A DNA stretch of 64,000 bases from Cristatella mucedo (GCA_009760855.2 WPIO01000208.1:113501-177500), one strand, 5' to 3'. Counted from the stretch's first letter, positions 1-10,934 are shown. Notes: a model not told the origin generated them from the letters alone. A program made the numbers and translations.

Positions 1-355
1 TCGACCTGCAATCGAATTTTTATTTTGCGATGGACCTAATTGTTTTGTTTGTACTAATTGGATCAATGGTCCGTCGATTCACTTTCAATGAAACTGCGTC
101 TCTGCATGGCACCGCCTCTCGGATTTGATTCTCGCATTTGAGTAGGCTTTGATACTACAATAATATTCATCGCAGAAAGTCTTGTTCCTCTTGCTCTGCG
201 CATTTAGTTGATGAAAATGCGTGCACTCTAACCTTGCAGAGTTACAGGTTTAACCGCTGCAATATGCACAAAAAGAGAAAATCACTATAGTGATATGTGT
301 GTCTGGGTTTTTGCAATAACTGAGAGTTTCCCATTGCAGACTAGCTGCAGCCTTT
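1..355 (+). repeat. dispersed repeat R1, copy 1
   Basis: This stretch aligns by eye with 10264-10690 in the same orientation. Shared landmarks are the CAATCGA.TTTTTATTT start, the AAAGTCTT block, CTCTAACCTTGCAG and GGTTTTTGCAATA near the end. The second copy carries extra AT-rich sequence in the middle. No reading frame is preserved between the copies, so I treat it as an old dispersed repeat of unknown class. It may extend to the left of the window. Confidence 0.6.
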
Positions 356-857
356 AGGCTCAGTATTGCCCCAATTATTTATTTGTCTCTCTCTATTCAG
401 GTGCTCTTCATATTGCATCAGGAGAAGCAATAGCCAATAGCCGATGGAAAGCAAGGTATCATGCTTAGGCAAGCATGCAAAAGAGCTCGATTATAATGCT
501 TAGAAAAACCTTCAAAGCGCGCCACAGACTCGCGCGGGCGCTGGCTAATGGAAGCCCGGCTAAGTAACACTCACTCGATTATGCGTAGGCAAACAAAGCG
601 TGCAGGAATACCAAGGTTTATTTAGACGTTTGCTGACCCCCGTCAGTGTTGCTCGTGGGCAAGACAAAATCAAGGTTTCATAATGCACAGCCACATAAAA
701 TGACGATTTACTCTGCAACAGGAAAGACTTAACTTTCAGATTCTTTTTGAAAACCTTCAATGCTGGCCGCTTCTGGCCAGCGTCTGCGTGGTAGCGTCGA
801 AGCGGTCGGAGGAGCCGATGCGAGCTGGCACGAAGGCGCGAGCCTGCACCACGATAA
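356..857. other. unassigned stretch, no gene seen
   Basis: The short frames on both strands have no signal peptide, domain or convincing splice context, and I see no supported gene. The right end runs into the (ATT)n tail of the next LINE fragment. Confidence 0.5.
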
Positions 858-1051
858 TGGTATAATAATAATAATAATAATAACGCACTCGATAAAGCGC
901 CCTCAGAGAACTCAATCTCTTTCTAGGCGCTTTAAATTTGCTGCAAAGGGAAAAAACACGACCGAATGATGAGTGAAAATCATGCTTGATAAACAACATG
1001 AATATAATATAATATTATAGCATGGTTAGGGGTGACGGGCACAGGGGCCCG
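858..1051 (-). mobile_element. LINE family 1 (L2-like), 3' end only
   Basis: On the minus strand this reads as the 3' untranslated end of LINE family 1: the segment with GGCGCTTTA and CTTTGCAGCAAATG-like motifs, then the (ATT)n tail, here as (AAT)n on the plus strand at its left edge. Only about 200 bp of the roughly 3.3 kb element is present, so it is a strongly 5'-truncated insertion. It cannot encode protein. Confidence 0.85.
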
Positions 1052-2396
1052 AGCTGCCAAGCTCAGAGCTAAGGAACCAGCGGGCGATCGCCATGATTCA
1101 ACAAGCGGCGGCGTCCAACGGTCAGGACGGGCGCACGCTGCTCGGCTTGGCTATATGTGGCGGTGACTAAATGAAATAGCAGACTAAATGCGTCGCACCA
1201 ACGGCCGGTGCCCCGTAGCAAGAGGTGGATAAGAGGGACAGCTGTCCCTGGGCTCCAAGGTCAAGGGCGCACCAAGAGTAAAATGAATTGCGCACATCTT
1301 TCAAAAACTGTTTCGTGTGAGGGCACCAGTCTCAAGTTTCAAGCAAATCCTTGTTTCAATTGACCTGACTATTGCTGGCTGATCTAGTAGGGCATGTTTA
1401 CAGACTTGGACCAAGCTAGGCTTACCAGAGTGCGTTAGCCTGTAATGCACGCACGAGCTCATCCAGTCCGTGCAGTGTTGTTGACGGGATTTTATCTGCC
1501 AATCACTCGGACGGTCCGTTGCCAAAATAGTAATTTTGAGAAAGTGATCAATGAGAGTGTTAATTTTAGATTCTATCGTACTGAAGAGACACTGTGTAGA
1601 TTGAGACAGTAGATTGATTCTCCTGGCACAAGCTGACGTAGATGACGTCGGCACTTCCAATACTCCCAAGGTTTTTTCAAAACTCCGCTACATCTCAAGC
1701 TCTTCCTCCGGAGACGGCGTCAGCGGTGTGAAGGTCAGTGCTATTCCAGGACGGCCTCCGTAAAAAACTGCATTGTCACTATGGCTACTGTGTACTTTTG
1801 GACGTTTTTGGTCACGCTATTTATTTTCAGAAGACATGGAAGGAATTAGCAAGTGGTGCCCCGAACTGAAGACGAAAACTTAGGGAGACGAAAGAAGCAA
1901 GCAAGTCAAGCAAGGTACTAGAAGGTTTACTTGGAGAATTCTGGAAAGTTTGCCAAGCTGAAAAACATTAAAGACACAGGAAAACACCAAGAGTGTTGAC
2001 AATTACAGAGTGAATAAGGGAATGACGAGAGAAGCGGCTTGAGAGGAGGAGTTACGTAAGCAAGCAGGACAGAGACACTTACAAGAACAGGGAAGATTAG
2101 GAGACGAGCGGATGAGGCGGAAAGCATGGCAACAGTGGAGAAAACACATATTCATCTGCTGGTGAAAGCTTCGTGAAAAAAATAAGCCTCGCACGATACT
2201 GCGGTACTGAACCGTCACGTTTCACTCGCCGTTCTGCAGCAACTTCGAACTGAACTCGTACTACGATGATCGAGCCTGCTTCAGAACAAAGAAGGGGTCT
2301 ATCTGCTGGAAAACAGCACTCGAGCCGTAAGCACTGCCAGGGTCAAGAGGTCAAAGGGCAGCCTGCTAATGGGCATAAAATAACCGGACCTGGCTG
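1052..2396. other. unassigned stretch, no gene seen
   Basis: Several short open frames exist on both strands (for example 1301-1669 and 1927-2127, minus strand). None has a recognisable domain, signal peptide or exon border pair that I would defend. Treated as non-coding. Confidence 0.45.
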
Positions 2397-2692
2397 CCTA
2401 GCAAATCTCCGGCAGAACAGTCGGTCTCTTTTATTTTGCTCTTCCGGGTGTCCATCCAAATTCTGGATAGTCAGTCACGTGAATTGCAAAGTGGATTTAG
2501 CAAAGTAGAGGAAACATGAAAAAACTAGTTGTAGCCAATGAAAGCCTAGCAAATCTCCGGCAGAACAGTCGGCCTCTTTTATTTTGCTCTTCCGGGTGTC
2601 CATCCAAATTCTGGATAGTCAGTCACGTGAATTGCAAAGTGGATTTAGCAAAGTGGAGGAAACATGAAAAAACTAGTTGTAGCCAATGAAAG
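2397..2692 (+). repeat. recent 148-bp tandem duplication
   Basis: Positions 2397-2544 and 2545-2692 are the same 148-bp unit in direct tandem, starting CCTAGCAAATCTCC and ending CCAATGAAAG. I count two differences: T/C in CGG(T/C)CTC, and A/G in AAGT(A/G)GAGG. The near identity means the duplication is recent or homogenised. No protein is implied. Confidence 0.95.
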
Positions 2693-3905
2693 CAGCCCTT
2701 CTCGCCGTCGGGCTGTCACCACGTGGAAAGAAAGCGAGATGAGAATCCTCAAAGGAAGTGGAAAAGAGACCGCTGTCAAGGCAAAAATGTTATTGGATTA
2801 ACAGCGATGGCTAGACGTCTTAAGGAGAGTACTCAGCTGCGTCGAATTCGTGGTTTCACGAAATCTGGCACTATGTGGTCATCAAGAGAAGTATCGGTCT
2901 GGCTGGTGAGAAAAGACACGCAGCTTTTGAAGACTCTTGAACAGACGAAACTCCGACAGCAGAGTCTATATCTTCGAGGCTTCTATCATTCAGAAGTTGA
3001 TGGAACATTGCTTTACAATGAAACGTGTAACGGTAAAATGCCTCTTGCCACAAGTCACGACTCTGTACCAAAGACCCCAAGACCCCAGCGGAAGTCGTAT
3101 CTTACGTTGTCAGAACGGAGAAGATGTGTTTCGAATTTGAGAGTTACCTTGCTAGTTCTTCTCACCATAACTTTATCAGCTGCCAAATGTAAGCGCTTTG
3201 TTTAGCAAGCTGGAGAATATCTTGATAATCATGTCTTATCTAAGAGCATCAATGCGGCAAGATCTACTCTCTGATTTGGCCTCGATAAGCAAGGGTGCGA
3301 CAGCTACCTTGTACTTTTACTGCAATAAATAAAACTTTCTCGACTTGATATGCCTGCTAAATGGTGTTTTTTGTACTTTTTCTGCGGTGGAGCTATTTTG
3401 CAGCAAATTTTGATAAGTGGAGCGGTGCCAGTTTTAGGTTTGTCTCCGGGCGTCTGAATGGTCTCCCTAAGCCGCTGCCAACAAGGATGCATTGCGTCAA
3501 GCGCGTCTTCAGTGACCCTGAGCCGCAGCTGGCGTCGCTGTCACGACGCCAGCTGGCTGAGGCGAGTGCGCCGGACTAGCAACGCCAAACGGCTCGCTGG
3601 TGCGTAACGCCGGAAGCGCCTGCCGCTGCTAACGTTTCCGCCGGCGCGCTGCGACTGCCCAGACTAGCGAACGAAAGCCGATCGCGTCGTGTGCTGGCAT
3701 CGAATCACGCCACTCGCCAATCTAAGGAGTCGCTGCATCCGGTGTCCGCTTGCCCGGCCATCTCTCTCAGCCGATGGCGGGCCGGTTCGGTGCAGCTGAG
3801 AAGCGGCGTTGCAGGCTGGAAGGGCACGGTTTCTAAGGGCAAGGTCGCGCAGCAAGCTAACCGATGGCCTGGTTAGCTGCGCGCTTCGATGCAAAATACA
3901 AAAGC

Positions 3906-3907
<2 letters not shown>
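2693..3907. other. unassigned stretch with one longer frame
   Basis: A plus-strand frame of 160 codons lies at 2723-3205. It is basic in its first half and has a hydrophobic stretch near the C-terminus, but I recognise no family and it overlaps frames of similar length. A real gene is possible but unsupported. The 3500-3900 part is GC-rich with no convincing coding signal. Confidence 0.35.

Positions 3908-3995
<88 letters not shown>
3908..3995 (+). repeat. (CT)n microsatellite, about 88 bp
   Basis: This is an uninterrupted CT dinucleotide run. It produces artificial Leu-Ser and Arg-Glu repeat frames on the two strands, which should not be annotated as proteins. Confidence 0.98.
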
Positions 3996-4000
<5 letters not shown>

Positions 4001-4788
4001 ACTGCGCCTGATCTGCGAAGCTATATCGTGTAACGATGTAACTACCGCCCTGCTGGAATGCGACGTAAAATAACAAGACGCGAAACCTCGTACCCGATAG
4101 GACACTGTGTCGCCAGGGAAATGGCGAGCCAATTGACGTTAACGAAACTCCTATTATGTAAAGCCAGGGTTTATAGACACGGTGAGTTTTATGGAAGGGA
4201 CGCGTGCCCTTGGTATTATTATTTCGTCAACCTTTCAATGAACCAGATTTGCGCGGAGCTTGGTATTATTGACCTTGTAAGTAGGGCCCAGACTCTGCCA
4301 GGCCGTTGCGGATTTGGTGCCTACTAGGGTATTAGCACTTTGAACGCCTGCAACATTCAGCCAGATACATTCTCATAAAATGGAGATATCGAAAGCCAGT
4401 GTTGAACTCATACTACTAACAACAGCCGTAATTCTGAGTTTGAGTGGTTTTGCGTTTACCTTCGACCTCGGTCGAGCATGTTTATGAAAGCGTCAAAGCC
4501 GATGCTGAGTTGGCACAGCAACGGCTTTTGCCGATTCTCAAATATTTTAGCGTGAACGTGGAGGCTGCATTCCCGCACGACCATTGGTTCAACACCGGAT
4601 GTCAGCAACAAGCGCGGAAGCATCGCCCAGCGACATCGCCTTACCGCTGCCGCCAGCGCCCTGCTTAAACTTGTTTGGCGCAGCCCAATTAATCCGTCTA
4701 AGGAATTCTGGCAGACCAATTGCTAGCATGCTGACTTATTTGAAACTCACACTCTTCATCTGTTTCACTTTGGAAGCGTAGCTTCAGC
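3996..4788. other. unassigned stretch, no gene seen
   Basis: Mixed-composition sequence between the CT run and the first duplicated block. The short frames lack recognisable features. Confidence 0.4.
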
Positions 4789-4818
4789 GCTGAACAGCCG
4801 CAAACGCGGCTGTTCAGC
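4789..4818. repeat. 13-bp perfect inverted repeat (hairpin)
   Basis: The arms GCTGAACAGCCGC (4789-4801) and GCGGCTGTTCAGC (4806-4818) are perfectly complementary around a 4-nt loop, AAAC. It lies at the left border of duplicated block 1 and has no counterpart in the other copy at about 26.5 kb. Confidence 0.9.
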
Positions 4819-5013
4819 CACTTTGAAGTCACTGGAGGTTCGGCTTACGACGATGTCCTTTGGATTGCCTCCCAGGAAAGTCCAGTGTATGCGCGCAGAC
4901 GCGTCATGACTCGCGGCTAGCAAAGCGCCAGCGAATGAATAATACAAAGCAGGGTATCCTGCCAAGGCTAGCATGCATAAGCACAAGACTATCCTGCCGA
5001 GACGCGTCAGCAA

Positions 5014-5420
5014 CCTATTTAGGACTGGATTTAGTGGGTCCCTGTGATTCGTCCTTCATGTGCTTGTGCGTGCTGACACTCCCGACCTGCGTCAGAACAT
5101 CCCCTGACCTGACCACATTAAAAAGGACCTTAAAAACACACCTACTTAGGACAGCATTTAGTGGGTCCCTGTGATTCGTCCTTCACGTGCTTATGCATGC
5201 TGACACTGTGTATGTGGCCACTAACCACACTTGCATACTGACCCTGTGCATGTCACCCCTAGCCATGTTATTCATGTTGTTTATCAAGCATGATATCACT
5301 CACCATCCAATCGCGTTTCCCTTTGCTGAAAATGAAAAGCGCCTAGAAAGAGATTGAGTTCTCTGGGGGCGCTTTATCAAGTGCTTTATTTTTATTATTA
5401 TTATTAGTAGTAGTAGTAGT
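5014..5420 (+). mobile_element. LINE family 1 fragment with rearranged 5' end
   Basis: This is the C-terminal coding tail, 3' untranslated region and (ATT)n/(AGT)n tail of the L2-like LINE. The first segment (about 5014-5079) corresponds to the region around the ORF2 stop. It is followed at 5080 by sequence from further upstream in the element, which then runs normally through the stop region again. About 65 bp is therefore represented twice. Duplicated block copy B (around 26740) lacks this insertion, giving an empty site. Confidence 0.85.
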
Positions 5421-5519
5421 AAAAGCGCGAACATGGATTCCACGGCTGCCTAGTAACAGCCCTATTTCGCAAAGATGGCTAACCGCCAGACATTTGATAG
5501 TGCTTCCCTTACACCATCT

Positions 5520-5596
5520 GTAAAGTGCCTAGAAAGAGATTGAGTTCTCTGAGGGCGCTATATCAAATTTTTTATTATCGCTATTATTATTATTAC
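5520..5596 (+). mobile_element. LINE family 1, 3' terminal stub
   Basis: Only about 75 bp remain: GTAAAGTGCCTAGAAAGAG, the TTCTCTGAGGGCGCT motif and an (ATT)n tail. It is absent from the corresponding place in duplicated copy B (near 26810). An extremely short insertion of the same family. Confidence 0.85.
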
Positions 5597-5756
5597 TAAC
5601 GGGCATCGTTCAATAGCTCGAGCTACAAGGAAGTAGATGCTTAAGATGCACTGGGTTGGCTTTTAACGGAAGCATATTTCAGCTCATTCAGAAGCCTCAT
5701 TTGTAAAGCTGCAGAAGAGCCTCTGCGTTTGTCGCCACCGCTCGCAGAATTCAATA

Positions 5757-5907
5757 GAATCATAAAAGCATAATTAATTTGTAAAGCGTCCTAAGAGAAA
5801 TTAATCTCTGTCCAAGCGCTTGACATTTGCCACTGGGCTTGGACCCACGACCTAGGCCAGACCACAGTCGGCGCGAGCACCTTAATCACTTGGCCAAACC
5901 AGTTCGC
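5757..5907 (-). mobile_element. SINE-B, tRNA-like head with LINE-1-family tail
   Basis: Read on the minus strand, it has a box-A-like start (TGGCCAAGTGATTAAGG), a box-B-like GGTCGTGGGTCCAAGCCC, then a tail with AAGCGC, AGAGATTAA and TTCTCTTAGG. That tail aligns with the 3' end of LINE family 1 (about 8 differences in roughly 50 positions by eye). Copy B of the duplication has the empty site TTCAATAAATAAG near 27000. A possible short target duplication CAATA lies at 5752-5756 and 5908-5912. Confidence 0.8.
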
Positions 5908-6473
5908 CAATAAATAACTGCCCGCTGAGGGGTTCTAAAGGATGAACCGCGTCATGATGTGCGTGTGCTGGGTTTGTGCATCTGCCCAAATAACTCTTTC
6001 CAGATGCTTTTGCCCTTTTCAGGTCAACTAAGGCCTTCAGGAGGGTCCGTGAGCCTGCCTGGTTAAGAGGCTACCAGCCGGAAGCTTGGCATCTTGGGAG
6101 AATGGCCCGTGGACATTATCTATCGCGACAGCGGCCAGCGGTCAACTCCCGCATACTAAAAACGAGAGCCAGCCACATCACCGGCCTCTCAGTACGTCCA
6201 CTTTGCGTAGCAAGTTAATTCGTTTATTAGCATACGAGCGACATTCTGCCGCGGTTCCGTGGTAATTTCGCTTTAAGTAGCCGGAATCACAGCAGTCGTC
6301 AATCGAGAGCGCGCTCGTCGCTTGGGTGCCACAATTGGTGACTTGGCCAAGTCCGCAGTCGCACTCTTAGTCCTTAACGTAAGCTGCGTTAACGCCTCTC
6401 CAATGGCGTTACGGCAGCTGTGGCAAAGCGCTCCTGGGCTGCCATTGCAGCGCTACCGTTGAGTTCCCTGCTG

Positions 6474-6755
6474 CAACGACATCTACTCTCCAACTGCCGA
6501 CTATGGCACATCTTTTTCAGCGGTCCTGAACTGCTACTTCTATGCTACTCACTACCTCAACTGCTCTCCTGACTCTGCTATGCTTCCCACTTTCTCTTTG
6601 TTGCGTGAGACGAAGTCTGTTGGCTACCGAATGCGTACCGAAAGCCGCTTAGGCTGTGAGTGCGCTATACACAACTCTCCTGCGTAACACCCAGATGGTC
6701 TTTATGACTTTGTGGAGTTACAGACGGAGATACATTACATTACATTACATTACAT
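6474..6755 (+). mobile_element. LINE family 2, 3' end with (CATTA)n tail
   Basis: This holds the C-terminal coding end of LINE family 2 (a frame ending around TESRLGCECAIHNSPA), a short 3' UTR and four to five TACAT/CATTA units. About 157 bp at 6580-6735 match 45820-45980 with one difference that I can see, so this copy is young. The equivalent site in duplication copy B (near 27580) is empty. Confidence 0.9.
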
Positions 6756-7065
6756 GGCGTGCCGTCGTGCAGCTCTCGCCACGCCGCTTTAGGGGTCCCA
6801 GGCGACCACGCCACTCGCACCTCTAGTACGCGCCGTCGCTATCGATGGAAGCTCCTCGGAATTTCAGGTCTCTTTTGCTGTTCTTGTCGTTTTCGGAACT
6901 TTGGCCGTATTCGGCCTCGTTCGCCGACTGGTCTGCGCACTTGGGTTTTTATACTTTAAGGTGAACGCGGCTCGATTGCGTCAGCATCGGTGGACCTTGC
7001 GAAAAGAACCAGCGCAGAGGACAGAAGGGCTAGAGCGAATGAAGTCATCATGATCAGCTGGCGTA

Positions 7066-7604
7066 TAGCACGTGTCTGCCATGCTAAAAGAGCTAGGATG
7101 GATGCCGGTTGAGCAACGAATCCAGAGCAAAGTTCTTACGCTGACCCACAAGGCCCGCCACGGCTTGGCTCCTTCGTACCTAGCTCAACTGCTACATCAG
7201 TTTCAGCCTGTTCGCGCCCTCGGAAATTGTGTGGACAAAAAATTAGCTGTTCCATTCCTCCGCTTAAAGGCCGTTGGCGACAGAAGCTTTAGCTCTGCAG
7301 GCCCTAGACTTTGGAACTCGCTTCCAAGATTCTTACGAAACGACAACTACTCTCCTGCTGCCGACTATGGCTCATTTTTTTCAGTGGTCCTGAACTGCTA
7401 CTTCCATGCTAATCATTACCTCAACTGCTCTGCTGACTTAGCTGTGGTTGCCACTTTCTCTTCGTTGCGTGAGACGAAGTCTGTTGGCTACCGAATGCGT
7501 ACCGAAAGCCGCTTAGGCTGTGAGTGCGCTATACAAAACTCTCCTGAGTAACGCCCAGATGGTCTCTATGACTTTGTGGACTTAGAGACGAAAATACATT
7601 CTAG
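7066..7604 (+). mobile_element. LINE family 2, 3' half of ORF2
   Basis: An open frame from about 7072 to 7551 encodes the C-terminal region of LINE family 2 ORF2, after the reverse transcriptase domain. Landmarks are LKELGWMPVEQRIQSK, SSAGPRLWNSLPRF and YRMRTESRLGC. It has no ATG of its own and is a 5'-truncated insertion, not a gene. The site is empty in duplication copy B (around 27870). The tail has decayed (ATACATTC) compared with the clean CATTA tail at 6755. Confidence 0.88.
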
Positions 7605-7720
7605 TGCACCCGTGCTCTCCAGCTCGCTTGCTCCATCGTGGCGGCTAGCCTTGCACCAGGCGCTTATATGCGTCGGCGCGCAATCGAACGGCAGGAGGCG
7701 CTGGCGCTCAACGCCGTCGG

Positions 7721-8402
7721 CCGTACCGTGCCATCGCGGCCGAAGGCGCTGACACGCGCGGCAGGCGCATGACGCACGCCGCTGAAGAGATCGTTGCAGT
7801 TCACAAGGTGCGCTGTTGCGAAGCTCAAGCTGCAGCCGAGTGGAGGGTCGGACCTCACTCACGGTCGCCCGGAGATCGCCCGGAGATCGCTCGCGATCCG
7901 TTGCGATCGATCGCCGGGTGCTGCCTCGGTAGCCTCGTGCTCACGCCTCGCGGCGCCTATGGCGACGGCGAATGGCGCGCGCCGCTGCGACCGTGGGTAA
8001 GAGCGCCCGCGCTAGGATCAGGTCTAGCGGTGAGATATTTTTTCGTTGAGTGCTGATAGAGCGACGTAGCTTTTAGTGGGCTTGATCTCGTAGAGAGCGT
8101 CATTTGAGCAGGTGACCGCGCTATCGGATGCAGGCGACGCAGCCACTCGGAAAGGGCATCCATTGTTACTTTGAGTTGAAGGAACAAGCGACCGCGTATG
8201 TAAGCGCCGCGGTCGCCGGCGCGAAGCGGTCGGCGGCCATTTTGCTTAGGGTGCTTCCACGTTGAAATAACTTGGCAACGCATTTTGGAGCCTTGAGCGA
8301 TGGCTAGCGAGGTGAGCCGCGTTACCGCACGTAGGCCTATTCGAGGCTAACCCTCGGGCCCGCCGGCGGTGAAACCGCCGGCGGTGAAAGCGAGATATCT
8401 AG
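7721..8402. other. unassigned GC-rich stretch
   Basis: No supported gene. It contains a 15-bp tandem pair built on CGCCGGCGGTGAAA (8361-8389), each copy carrying the palindrome CCGCCGGCGG. Overlapping frames on both strands reflect the high GC content. Confidence 0.45.
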
Positions 8403-8545
8403 TATGGTTCAGCGTTTAAGGCGCGCTCGCTGCGACCAAAGTCTGACTGAGGTCGTGGGCTCGAGCCCCGTGGCAAACTTGAAGCGCCCGAATAGAGATT
8501 AAGCTTGCTTGGGTCTCAGCACCGATGAATTATATTATTATTATA
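8403..8545 (+). mobile_element. SINE-B, second copy
   Basis: It has the same organisation as 5757-5907: a head with GTTCAGCGTTTAAGG, a B-box-like GGTCGTGGGCTCGAGCCCC, then GTGGCAAA, AAGCGCC and AGAGATTAAG, ending in (ATT)n. The tail is more decayed than in the other copy. Together the two define a family with a polymerase III-type head and a LINE-like tail. Confidence 0.72.
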
Positions 8546-10263
8546 TCATCTGTGCAGTGCGGTTGCCCCTGAGCACCGAGGAGGTAAGGCCGAGGAGGTC
8601 GCGACGCCTTTCTAAAAGAAAGTAGAAAATAGAAATTTATATATTTATTTTTTATTGTTTATTTATTTATTTATTCTTTCTTATCTATTTTCTATTCCTT
8701 TTCATTTTTTCGGCGCCTTTCAATAGCCGGTTGAACGAAAGAGTCACCGGAAGCGATCGACTCGATCGCTGACCGAAACGTACGCATAGCTCGCGAGTCC
8801 CTACGATGGCCTCGACAATCGTGGTTTCTTAAAACTGTAAAGTCGTTGAAGCGCAGAGAGCGGAGTCTTGGCTGTCACGATGACGCAGCGAGAGCGAACG
8901 CGTTGTCGCCGGGCTTCTCTTCGACATCGCAATCGCCATTGCTCAGACGCCGCGTCACGTGCCTCGTTCGCTCTTCGACGAGCTCCGTGACGTCAGCAGC
9001 TTTAGGGCAGCCACTTACTCGGAGCGTGGTTTTCAAGTGTGACTCATTTTCCCAAATTGAAAGCGTCCTGCACCGTCCCGCTTCAGTGTGAGCGCATGTG
9101 TAAGCACTGGGCAGTCATTTCGTTCGCTTTTCGATCGCCCCTGACTGTCTCGGCCGATTGTCCTCTCTCGCGCCAATTCGCACGACCGCTAGGCTTCTGT
9201 GCGGTGATTAGGTAATTTCAGCCCTTCATTTTTTGCCAACCAACGAGGAGGGACGATCGCTCCTGCGGGTTCGCCGTACTCGCTTGGAAGACTCTCGAAC
9301 GCCGCGCTCCCTACTCGTCGGATGCTCTCCTTTCTCTCAAGTTTTAGCCGTCATCTACTGTCTCTGCCATATGCTGCACGTTTGCACCGAATTTGATGAT
9401 AGGACGAAGGCGTCCACTCGCACGTGCAGTACGCATGCCTGTATGCTGACAGAGAATTCAAGCGGACAGATGTTAAGCCGACGTGGGGACGCACGCTGCG
9501 CGCTATGCAGAGAGCAATCTCGATAGCTCGATCGGCGAAGGACTGTGCCAGTGACCCCGAGGTCACCACGGGGTCAGTTCGCGCTCGACGCGAACTTCTT
9601 TTTTACGCGCTCAGTTCTACAGCAGACGCTTTCGGTGGTTCTGAATTTTTCAAATTGACCATACTGATCTTTGAAATGTATTCGGAGATTTTCAAAATTT
9701 AGAAGTTGCATATTGCGTACAGCGGAAGTGAAAAGTCATGTACTCAGCCATCAAATTGAATAAACCTTAGTCGCGGGAGCCGAACTGGATTTGTGTTAGC
9801 GAGAAAAATTTTTACTACACTGCGGTACAAGCCATACGTTGATTGGAGCTCTAGTAACTAGAATACGATTACTGTGCACAAACGCGACAGCGACGAGACT
9901 GCGCCACCGCGCCTGTAGCAACCCGTGAGTAACTGAATATGCAAGTGTGGCGTTTAGCGGCGGATGCAAGGAAGGTGCAGTTTTAAACTTCGGACCGATC
10001 GGAAGCCATTTTATGTAGCAGATCTCTTAATTGAACGTCAAAACAGGGCACCGTGAGGAATGAAAGGGCAATGCAATTGGCTACAAGCGCTCGACGTTGG
10101 TTAAAATGAACGAAGCTTACGGCAAAAATTTGCCTAACCTCATATTAACCTGTATCTTAATCTTTTCGTGATGCACGCTAACAACAGTTTTTCTTAGCGC
10201 CACATGCTCTTCTGTGCGCTTATGTATAAGATTATCGAGCTGGGTTTTCCTTTCTCAGCCAAA
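8546..10263. other. unassigned stretch, no gene seen
   Basis: No supported gene. It contains a (TTTA)n-rich segment near 8650-8680 flanked by an imperfect AGAAAATAGA / TCTATTTTCT inverted repeat. Two short inverted repeats lie around 9555-9600 (GTTCGCG..CGCGAAC and ACCCCG..CGGGGT). Open frames at 8846-9091 and 9233-9702 have no recognisable domain. Confidence 0.4.
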
Positions 10264-10690
10264 TAGACGTGCAATCGATTTTGTATTTCCTGATAGACTT
10301 GCTTTTTTGTTTGCACTGAGTGGCGCAACAGTCCGGCGATCCACTTTTGCTGACTCAGCATCTCTGTGTCGCGATGCCTCTAGAATTAAATGAATTTAAA
10401 AGGCTTTTAAACAATATTATTTCTCATACTCATCATTAATACACATAATACTCACCCTGAATACCAAGAAAGTCTTCTGTGTCTTTCTTTCCGCATTTAG
10501 TAGGTAAAAATTTAGTAGGTGAAAGTAATACTCTGACCTTGCAGCGCTACAGCTGTTACCGCGATAATCTACTACTAATAATAATCTACTAATAATTTAA
10601 TCCGCAATAATATACTAAGAGAAAATTACTGATGAGATCGGTATCTGGATTTTTGCAATATTCGAAGGTTTTGCACTGCAGACTCACAGC
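10264..10690 (+). repeat. dispersed repeat R1, copy 2
   Basis: Homologous to 1-355 in the same orientation, with extra AT-rich segments around 10390-10460 and 10560-10610. The shared right end is GGATTTTTGCAATA..GCACTGCAGACT. Function unknown. Confidence 0.6.
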
Positions 10691-10720
10691 GGTCATCGGA
10701 AAATGCAATCCCTTTGCAGC

Positions 10721-10800
10721 AAATGTAAAGCGCCTAGGAAGAGGTTGAGTTCTTTGAGGGCACTTTATCAAGTGCATTATTATTGTTATTATCTCGATGC
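10721..10800 (+). mobile_element. LINE family 1, 3' terminal stub
   Basis: About 80 bp only: GCAAATGTAAAGCGCCTAGG, TTTGAGGGCACTTTATCAAG, then an (ATT)n tail. A strongly 5'-truncated insertion abutting repeat R1. Confidence 0.85.
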
Positions 10801-10934
10801 GAGGCGCAGATTTTGTAGTTGAGGATGTATAGTATATATGAGGTAGTATAGGATTTTGATCTCTATGATCGTAACAATAACAAAAAAGACTCACATACAT
10901 AGCCCTAAGGAGTCAATTTATAGTCAATTAGTGT

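Larger units (their letters stand above)
4830..7720 (+). repeat. segmental duplication block 1, copy A
   Basis: This block is colinear with 26560-27960. Shared landmarks include GGGTATCCTGCCAAGGCTAG, AATAGCTCGAGCTACG, GTGCCCGCTGAGGGG-type sequence, CGTCCGTGAGCCTGCC, the TCTCGCCACGCC segment and GGCAATCGAACGGCAGGAGG. Copy A is longer because it holds LINE insertions at 5014-5420, 5520-5596, 6474-6755 and 7066-7604 and a SINE at 5757-5907. All of these are missing from copy B. No conserved coding frame links the copies. Confidence 0.85.

Noticed and set aside
2723-3205. A 160-residue plus-strand protein gene
   Set aside because: No recognisable domain, no promoter or exon borders, and overlapping frames of similar quality. 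Kept only as a note.
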